This document shows positions 55,583-64,000 of a DNA stretch of 64,000 nucleotides, piece after piece (positions within the stretch are counted from its first letter, which is position 1; each line of letters begins with the position of its first letter). A program made the translations under genes and the position numbers. Origin of the DNA: Lonicera japonica (taxonomy: Eukaryota > Streptophyta > Magnoliopsida > Dipsacales > Caprifoliaceae); assembly GCA_021464415.1 (NCBI GenBank), contig CM038467.1:34751226-34815225 (forward strand). The letters run 5' to 3'. The notes under the pieces are model-generated. The model had not been told where the DNA came from, did no database searches, and was given only the letters and a program-made list of their open reading frames with translations.

Positions 55583-57373
55583 TGATAAACGCTTAATATT
55601 GTCATTCATACGCTCATTTTCGGAGTTGTTTGACGCGTTTATTTCTCTAAAACAACTCGGTTTACCAACTTATTTTGCGATTAGTCTCGTAGCACTTTTG
55701 TATTTAACAATGCTTGGAAAGGCATATTTTTGTGTTTATTTTGGTGTTTTTAGATTTCAAGAAATATTGTATTTAATACAATATTGGAATTTTTCATGGA
55801 CAAAAAGAATCCAAGAAAGAAAGTCTCCATGTCCATGTGATTAAAGAGCATCCAAGAAAGAAAGTCTCCATGTCCATGTGATTAAAGAGCATCCAAGAAA
55901 GAAAGTCTCCATGTCCATGTGATTAAAGAAAGAAAGTGGAATTCTCCATGTGATTAAAGAGCATCCAAGAAAGTGGAATTCTCCACCAAAAATAAACAAT
56001 AAAAATAAAAATAAAAAGCATTGTTTATTATTTTAGCATCCAACACAACTCTCCTATTTATAGTCTTCATTGTTGTGTTGGAGAGAACACTTTTATTACT
56101 TCTCATTTCTCAATTTATAGAGAGCTTGTAATAGTTTTATTTTCTAGAGAGAGAAATGGAGTTCACTTTTATAATTCTTGTCTCTACATTTATTATGGAG
56201 TAAATTTCTTTGCTAAGGCTAAAAGATGAAGTTTGCAATGCATTAATTATGTAAGTTCAATTCTCATTCCTTTGTTAGTATTGTTAAATACTTTTTGAAT
56301 CCTTCATCTTCTCCATTTTTTCAACCATTCATAAGCTAGTAAGATAATTTTCATATGATGATTTGACTTTGTATGCCTTGTATACATAGATCTCAAGCAT
56401 TAATGAGGAGATGATACACTTGTGTATTTCTTACTAGCCTATGTCCATTCTTTCTTTGAATGAGATACTTTTCATTGCCAAGCATGATTAGTCTTTGATA
56501 TTCATGGAAACACCATAAATTTGAGATTTTAATCTTTAAATACTTTAATGATATGTTGAGTGCTTTCTACACTTTATGTGATTTTGAGACTCATCATTTT
56601 CTTAGTTAAAGTGTTGCCAAAGAGGATCTTTTAAATTTATGTCATAAACAACTTCATTAATCATTTTAAAGATTCAATTTGTATTTATCAAATAAGTCTA
56701 TATAGGACGGTTTGACCTCCACCTAGACCTCCCAATCTTAGACAAATGAAATGTTATGATTTATCGAGCTAAACTCTTTGTAGTTGGCCATTTTCATAAT
56801 CAAGTCATTTGCCTAGGGGAAACTAACAATGAGTTCTTAAATGCCTAGTTTAAATTTATGCCTTTTCTTTTTGTGTATTTTAAGTTTGAATCTTGGTTGA
56901 TATTATGTGGGAATGGGTTGCACTTGCTTCACACCCTTTGTCCCAAGATAAAAATGAGAGATACACTTGTGTTGATATTTGCTTACATCCTTTCTTTATA
57001 TGGCATTTATATGGGAATGGGTTGCTTTTGCTCCACACCCTTTTGCTTAGAAATGGGTAAAATATTCAACACTTAGGAATTGCATTGAGAACTTTGAATG
57101 AGATTGATTTTACTTAACTTTGCAAAACAAATGAATTCTATAATGCCTTAGCCTTTTCTCATCTATTATTACATCATTTTAATTTTTATTGCAAGACTTT
57201 AAAATCAACAACTAAAATCAACCAATCATATTCTCTTAAACAAAGCCTTGGGCTCGTAATCACTACATCGTCTTTCCGACTATCCTTGTGGTTCGACACT
57301 TGGACTTACCAAGTATTATAACTTGACAACCTGCACTTGGGTACCTTAGCACGGAAATATTTTCGGCGCGTCA
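55583..57373 (+). repeat. 3' LTR of the Athila-like element B
   Basis: 1791 bp. Contains three 41-bp minisatellite units (GTCTCC starts at 55823, 55864 and 55905) and a palindromic AATATTGTATT/AATACAATATT segment missing from the 5' LTR. Confidence 0.95.
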
Positions 57374-57378
57374 CATGG

Positions 57379-59090
57379 CTAGCCAAGGCTTGTCTAAGGT
57401 TGTGTAATTGTGTAATTATAATTATGTTGCTTTCCTTATGTTGATTTTCTGCACTTGTAGAAATGTGTTGTAACATGTTTGAATACTTAATTCTATAGGT
57501 GTTTGTACAAAAGTTGTGTAATTAAGGAGAATGTAGTATGTAGTATGTTATACACAAGCCCATATACGCTAGTTATACATATTTTATACGGTCATGTTTG
57601 ACATTACTTGTTTTAATTGCTTTTACCTATTTTAGCCAAGTTTAAAATGGGTTAGCAGCACTCTTGTGCCTTAATTGTGTGCTTAATTACGTTAATTCTG
57701 TAACGCCTCAACTGTTTAGAGGTTTTCAATTTTTGGGTCGGTTTTGTAAAGGATGTTGAATGTCGACGGAGGGTGATTATAAATTTAACAACAAATTAAA
57801 ATTTTGAAATTTTGATTAAACCTGTGAAAACAGTTTTTTTTTTTTTCATATAAATTCCCAAAAACATGAACACAATTTCATATTTCCATAAAAGGAATAT
57901 TTTATTAATATACAACATAATACCAATGAGGGACTAATTCTTCAATTCAACACTAACTAACTTAAGTCATCCCACCATCAAAGACTTCATAAGGTCCTGG
58001 TCATCAGAGGTAGCTAAACCTTTTTTTGCGCACCAACCCAAATGAGTACGCGTATCATTGTTTTAGAAAATGGGAGTGAGCCAAAAACCAGCTTAGTGAG
58101 AATTAATTACAAGGTTTTTATATCTATTGAAATAAACTTTTGAATACACATACATCGTGTCATAATTGAAGACAAGGAAATAGTCATATATATCTTTAAC
58201 AATACTTGTATACTCATTATATAAGCTTGTATTATATCAAAGTAAAGTAAAATACGGGATGTTGAAAAATAGAACTTGTATGAGTTTTCTGCAAAAGAAC
58301 CATGAAATAATATATTTTTTAAATTAAGGGTCTATATTCAACCAAATTCCAAAAGGATTGTAAAGTTAACTTTGCAGTAAATTTTTAAATTGTATTTTTT
58401 AATGGAATCATGCAAAATCAAGTTTGCACTATATGTTTTTTAGTATATTATTATAAATAAGTGTTTAATTAATGGTACTTTATAATAATTTTAACAAATT
58501 ACATATTCAAAACCTATTTATTAATAAAATGCACATAATAATTTTTTCGGAGTTATTCAAAGTTAAGTTTGCACTCTTTATTTTCTAAAATATTACTATG
58601 CATTTTTGTTTATTTGACGTTGTTTTAAAGTTTTATAAATAAAATATAAGAATATACTTGTTAAAAAATATAAACACATCATGCAAAACAAATTTGCATT
58701 AAATTTTTTTGATTGCAAAGTTAAGTTTGCAGAAAACACAATTTAGTGCAAAGTAAAGTTTGCACTCGGTGAAAACCCTTACTTTAAAACACAATTGATA
58801 AGCAACTCCTTATCTCAAAATGATATGCATGATTTCTAGGCCGTTATTTCTAAAAAATATTATTTGTTGGATTTTTTGCGAAAAACATTATCACGAAAGC
58901 CTTTTTAGCTAATTTCTAGAGTAAAATAATGCCAAATCATTTAATGCACACGATAGATATAAACCCATTCCGAATCTCCAAACAATTAAAGGAACAAATA
59001 CGATATATGAAAATACAATGTGTTGGCACTATAATATACACTAACTATGCTATGTTAGGCATCGCTCCAAACCCTAATTTATAGCAGCTA
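57379..59090. other. AT-rich spacer with LTR-like and short repeated motifs
   Basis: No gene seen. A TGTAACGCCTCAACTG word at about 57700 resembles the start of a gypsy LTR, but no second end was found. Between 58370 and 58770 the word AAGTTTGCA or close variants occurs about six times. Confidence 0.45.
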
Positions 59091-59740
59091 CCACTCTATT
59101 AGTTTATGGGTTGGAATGTGATAGGAAAATAAGTTGAGAAATGTGGTGAAAACTTCCCTTGGTTCATTTGATAACAAGATGGAAATGGTAAAAAAAAATG
59201 TATTTTTGTAAAAAGTTGGAAAATAAGTTGAAGAATGTAGTGGGATGTTCTCCTGCTTATTTGCCTTTTCCATGGAAATTTTTTCTTAGTAGTTAAAAAA
59301 AATCCACAAAAAATAAAGGATGTTGGAGGACATCTACTCATATAAATAAGCATGAGATGGAGATGATCTAACCACATCCCTAAATTTATTTTTTCAACTT
59401 GTCATAAAGCAATTAGTTTTGCAATAATTTCATATCTTGTTATCAAACGGACATTTTCCATGGAAAAATAATTCTTTGAATGGTGAAGAAGAAAAAAATT
59501 TCAAAATAAATAAATAAAAGAAAGATGAAAGAGATCCATTTATAAAAATAAGCTTGAGATGAAAAGTATCTAACAACATTACTCATCTCATTTCCCAACT
59601 TCTCATAAAAATATATTATTTTTAATCAGCTAGAGCTAAGAGAACACCTTTCCACATTACTTAACTTGTTTTCCAACTTCTCAAAAAAATTAGTTGGTTT
59701 TACTATTATTTTCAATCTTGTCATTAGAGAGCCTTATACC
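59091..59740. repeat. Two MITE-like copies (hAT-like family)
   Basis: The segment at about 59162-59455 has 19-bp imperfect terminal inverted repeats containing TTTGATAACAAGAT and ATCTTGTTATCAAA. A diverged second copy follows directly to about 59735. Interior words such as CATGAGATGGAG and TCATAAA recur in the copies at 61430-62000. Confidence 0.6.
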
Positions 59741-60606
59741 TTTTTTTTAACATAAAATATTTAAAATCAAACCTACTTCTCACTGTTTATGCTGTCTTTA
59801 TTGCAATGGTCTAATAATGTAAACATAGCAATTGGGGGCTGTATTCGACATGCTAAAATTCTAATAGGGTAGGAAAAATGATGAAGGAAAGATAAAGTTA
59901 GCAGCCGATATGATACAACACATACATGGGGATACGGAAAATATAGAAAAAGTTAGGATACGCTTCAGAAAATTAATATGTAATATATTCTAAAAGTTAG
60001 TTGTTTTACAAAGTTTAAGAATACTTATGTTGATATTCGTCAAGACATTAATCTAAAAATCAATATATTACATAAAACATGAAATAGCTATTTAGCTTCA
60101 ATTAACTCCAAATATTTTACACATTCCATCAAAAGAATTATTATCTTACATCGATCTCATGTCTACCCTATTATCTAAAAAGATAGCAAGTAATGTCATC
60201 TATCGGATAACAAAAAAAATACGCATTACTATCAACTTCAAGTAAGTGAGAGTACTTGTATGAAATATTATCATATTTTCCTATCCTATCCTTGACGTAT
60301 CCGTAGTGTATCTTAGCCGTGTCCATGAAGTATCCTAAAAATAATAAATGCAGAAATTTTCGATATGTATCATGAAGGTATCTAGGCAAGCACAAGTGCA
60401 TAACACGTACCATATATGGATGTGGCGACCCTATATAAAGTATCCGTACTTTAGGAGGTAGGCACGATACACTATGGTGGCATGATACATCGTGGAAAAA
60501 AATATAGTTTTGGTATGATATATAATATATCATGTGAGGGAATCAAACCTTCACACCAACCAAGGCCATCCCTTAAACTCAAGGCAAGCCTTTAGTAATT
60601 TGTCCA
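59741..60606. other. AT-rich spacer
   Basis: No recognisable gene. A 120-codon minus-strand ORF at 60171-60533 has no identifiable domain and a composition that looks fortuitous. Confidence 0.5.
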
Positions 60607-61040
60607 TGTAACGACTCAAAATATCTCACATCGATTAGTATATAATGGGAAGGTCATTAGTATATATGTAGGAACAATAAACCTAACTTACAACTTCGGC
60701 TAGCCATTTTGCGGTGAACCCGGGTGTTTACATATGGTATCAGAGGAGACCCAAGACCACTACCACGTGATGTGCCGATATTGTAGGTTAGGTCTCTACG
60801 GTTGAAGGCAAGTCGAAATTGCTGGATACGACTACCTAGACCTTAATTAACAATTTAGGCCAATCATCAGTAGTGTAATAAAAAAGTCATTGATATATAT
60901 GCGTAGGTGAGTTGTTACAGTCTACTTGGAATTGAAGTTTTCACACTAATCAAAGTTTTTAGTGCTACAATGCAATAAGACACTGTATATACTATATTAA
61001 ACTACTATATTAATATTTTTATTATATATATTTTTTATAG
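60607..61040 (+). mobile_element. TRIM-like short LTR element (copy 2, partial)
   Basis: A 126-bp LTR-like segment (60607-60732), TGTAACGACTC to GGGTGTTTACA, is followed by TATGGTATCAGAG, a tRNA-Met-type primer site. The next 120 bp match copy 1 at 33705 (AAGACCACTACCACGTG). The distal part is rearranged but again resembles the region after copy 1 up to about 61030. Confidence 0.6.
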
Positions 61041-62096
61041 TTGATAAACTAAATATAATACTTTATCTTACAATTATAACATTTACAATAAAAATAGTTT
61101 TAAGGGGTCATGGTAACCAACAACTTGGCTAGCCATGCCACTTACTGATAATATTATTTATTTATTTATTTTAATCCAGAGAAAAATATAATTGTATCTA
61201 TTTCACCTGCGAAAGAGACAAGAAAATGCTTCACTCCTACCTGTCCAAAATTTATAATTAAAGATGACTTGGACCAAGTCTTAGATAACATATATTATTC
61301 TAATTAATTTTGTGGCATCGCCTGACAAGGAAACGTTTCACTCCTACCTGCCCAAAAATATATCTAATTAATTAAAGATGACACCGACAAAGATCATTAT
61401 TCATATTTGTATAATTTTCCTAATAACAATAAAAAAAATTAATTTTTGTGAAAAATTAGAAAATAAGTTAAAATATGTAGTAAGATATCTTCTTACTTCT
61501 TGATTTTCTCATGGAAATTTTTTTATTTGAAAGTTGAGAAAGAAAATTTTTTTACAAAAAACAATTAAGTATGGAGGACACTTGCTCATAAAAATGAGTA
61601 TAAGATGGAGAGTATCTAATCATGTATCTCAACTTTTTTTTCAACTTATCACACAAATAAAATATTTTTCTTACCATTTTCTATATTGTTATCAAATAGA
61701 GCCGTAGCATCAGTTGGTACATAATTTATATACTTGTAGTCACTAATCCTTCTCAGTTTAGTGTTTTAAATATATATATATATATATTTTTTTTTCTTGG
61801 CTTTTTTCAAGAAATTTGTTTCTTTGAAAGTTGATAAAGAAAATTTTTCACAAAAAATAATTAAGGATAGAGAGCATATATTCTTTAAAATGAGTATGAA
61901 ATGGAAACAATCTCATCATATGTCTCAACTTCTTTTCCAACCTATCATGTAAATAAAGTATTTTTCTTAACATTTTTTATGTTATTATGAAACGGAGCCG
62001 GTCGTAGCATCGGTTGAGACTTAATTTATATACTTATAGTCACTAATCCTTCTTAGTTTGGTGCTTTGAAGGAAAAAGAAAACCCAAAACTTTTAA
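61041..62096. repeat. Spacer with tandemly related MITE-like copies
   Basis: The segments at about 61430-61770 and 61800-62070 are related to each other and to 59091-59740. Each ends in a word like TTATCAAATAGAGCC or TTATGAAACGGAGCC followed by CGTAGCATC...AATTTATATACTT. A TA-rich run lies at about 61767-61786. No gene seen. Confidence 0.55.
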
Positions 62097-63943
62097 CTCA
62101 TTGATAAACGCTTAATATTGTCATTCATTTGCTCATTTTCGGAGTTGTTTGACGCGTTTATTTCTCTAAAACTACTCGGTTTGCCAACTTATTTCGCGAT
62201 TAGTCTCGTAGCACTTTTGTATTTAACAATGCTTGGAAAGGCATATTTTTGTGTTTATTTTGGTGTCTTTAGATTTCAAGAAATATTGTATTTAATACAA
62301 TATTGGAATTTTCCATGGACAAAAAGAATTCAAGATAGTGAAATTTTTTATGGACAAAAAGAATTCAAGAAAGTGGAAGTCTCCATGTGATTAAAGAGCA
62401 TCCAAGAAAGAAAGTCTCCATGTCCATGTGATTAAAGAGCATCCAAGAGAGAAAGTCTCCATGTCCATGTGATTAAAGAAAGAAAGTGGAATTCTCCATG
62501 TGATTAAAGAGCATCCAAGAAAGTGGAATTCTCCACCAAAAATAAACAATAAAAATAAAAATAAAAAAATAAAAATAAAAAGCATTGTTTATTATTTTAG
62601 CATCCAACACAACTCTCCTATTTATAGTCTTCATTGTTGTGTTGGAGAGAACACTTTTATTACTTCTCATTTCTCAATTTATAGAGAGCTTGTAATAGTT
62701 TTATTTTCTAGAGAGAGAAATGGAGTTCACTTTTATAATTCTTGTCTCTACATTTATTATGGAGTAAATTTCTTTGCTAAGGCTAAAAGATGAAGTTTGC
62801 AATGCATTAATTATGTAAGTTCAATTCTCATTCCTTTGTTAGTATTGTTAAATACTTTTTGAATCCTTCATCTTCTCCATTTTTTCAACCATTCATAAGC
62901 TAGTAAGATAATTTTCATATGATGATTTGACTTTGTATGCCTTGTATACATAGATCTCAAGCATTAATGAGGAGATGATACACTTGTGTATTTCTTACTA
63001 GCCTATGTCCATTCTTTCTTTGAATGAGATACTTTTCATTGCCAAGCATGATTAGTCTTTGATATTCATGGAAACACCATAAATTTGAGATTTTAATCTT
63101 TAAATACTTTAATGATATGTTGAGTGCTTTCTACACTTTATGTGATTTTGAGACTCATCATTTTCTTAGTTAAAGTGTTGCCAAAGAGGATCTTTTAAAT
63201 TTATGTCATAAACAACTTCATTAATCATTTTAAAGATTCAATTTGTATTTATCAAATAAGTCTATATAGGACGGTTTGACCTCCACCTAGACCTCCCAAT
63301 CTTAGACAAATGAAATGTTATGATTTATCGAGCTAAACTCTTTGTAGTTGGCCATTTTCATAATCAAGTCATTTGCCTAGGGGAAACTAACAATGAGTTC
63401 TTAAATGCCTAGTTTAAATTTATGCCTTTTCTTTTTGTGTATTTTAAGTTTGAATCTTGGTTGATATTATGTGGGAATGGGTTGCACTTGCTTCACACCC
63501 TTTGTCACAAGATAAAAATGAGAGATACACTTGTGTTGATATTTGCTTACATCCTTTCTTTATATGGCATTTATATGGGAATGGGTTGCTTTTGCTCCAC
63601 ACCCTTTTGCTTAGAAATGGGTAAAATATTCAACACTTAGGAATTGCATTGAGAACTTTGAATGAGATTGATTTTACTTAACTTTGCAAAACAAATGAAT
63701 TCTATAATGCCTTAGCCTTTTCTCATCTATTATTACATCATTTTAATTTTTATTGCAAGACTTTAAAATCAACAACTAAAATCAACCAATCATATTCTCT
63801 TAAACAAAGCCTTGGACTCGTAATCACTACATCGTCTTTCCGACTATCCTTGTGGTTCGACATTTGGACTTACCAAGTATTATAACTTGACAACCTGCAC
63901 TTGGGTACCTAAGCACGGAAAGTATTTTCGGCGCGTCACTCAT
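62097..63943 (+). mobile_element. Athila-like solo LTR C
   Basis: The LTR (62102-63938, 1837 bp) begins TGATAAACGC and ends GCGCGTCA, with CTCAT on both sides (62097-62101 and 63939-63943). It is very similar to the LTRs of element B, with differences concentrated in the minisatellite at about 62330-62520 and an AAAAAT-rich indel near 62565. Confidence 0.95.
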
Positions 63944-64000
63944 TGATTTCCTAATTAAAAATCATGGAATAAATTTTTGGTACTTGTCTGAAAGTATCAT
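63944..64000. other. Short flank to window end
   Basis: 57 bp, nothing recognised. Confidence 0.5.

Larger units (their letters stand above)
48370..57378 (+). mobile_element. Young Athila-like Ty3/gypsy element with internal deletion and antisense LBD gene
   Basis: 5' LTR 48375-50066 (1692 bp) and 3' LTR 55583-57373 (1791 bp) begin TGATAAACGC and end GCGCGTCA. CATGG flanks both sides (48370-48374 and 57374-57378). The primer site TGGCGCCGTTGCCGGGGA at 50073 is the tRNA-Asp type used by Athila-like elements. The polypurine tract is GTCGGGGGGAGT (55571-55582). Gag and protease are present, RT/RNase H/integrase core are missing, and an LBD ORF lies antisense. Fewer than about ten substitutions were noticed between the LTRs, so it moved recently. 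Confidence 0.95.

Overview
The window looks like gene-poor nuclear DNA of a flowering plant, most likely a eudicot. The signs are AT-rich spacers, a CC-NBS-LRR resistance-gene relic, exons of plant bacterial-type PEP carboxylase with GT-AG introns, Copia and Ty3/gypsy LTR elements, MITEs, and an endogenous caulimovirid. I recognise no clearly functional, intact host gene in a normal genomic context. Almost everything is a transposable element or a decayed gene. The species cannot be read from the sequence.

Layout. (1) 1-5737, minus strand: a decayed endogenous pararetrovirus. It runs from small 5' ORFs through a movement-protein-like region, coat protein with zinc knuckle, Cys-rich box and protease to the start of the reverse transcriptase at the left edge. 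A 376-bp insert with an 8-bp target duplication splits it. (2) 6396-6851: a Tourist-like MITE. (3) 7032-20698, plus strand: a CC-NBS-LRR pseudogene split by two insertions. One is a 5.6-kb CACTA transposon (8142-13760, TSD AAT) carrying about eight exons of a bacterial-type PEP carboxylase gene. The other is a 4.8-kb Copia element (14563-19329, TSD CCCCG). (4) 23388-24219: a solo LTR (TSD GTTCT). (5) 24452-29481: an old, stop-riddled Copia element (TSD CCTTG). (6) 29487-35837: AT-rich spacer with repeat remnants, including a TRIM-like element. (7) 35843-47501: a Ty3/gypsy solo LTR (TSD GTTTT), itself split by a 9.7-kb minus-strand Ogre/Tat-like element with gag but no pol (36662-46373, TSD ATTAT). 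(8) 48375-57373: a young 9.0-kb Athila-like element (TSD CATGG). It has lost reverse transcriptase, RNase H and the integrase core, and carries an intact antisense LOB-domain (LBD) transcription-factor ORF. (9) 57379-62096: spacer with a TRIM-like remnant and a MITE family. (10) 62102-63938: a solo LTR of the same family as (8) (TSD CTCAT).

How the parts relate. Target-site duplications give the nesting order. The resistance gene, the virus copy and one solo LTR were all present before something inserted into them. Both large gypsy elements lack their own replication enzymes but have nearly identical LTR pairs, so they must have been moved recently by partner elements elsewhere. The strongest candidates for something new are the LBD gene carried antisense in the Athila-like element, the gag-protease/integrase-tail fusion in the same element, the PEP-carboxylase-bearing CACTA transposon, and the arrays of 16-bp palindromes found in two unrelated LTR families. 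All positions, LTR difference counts and reading frames were worked out by eye.
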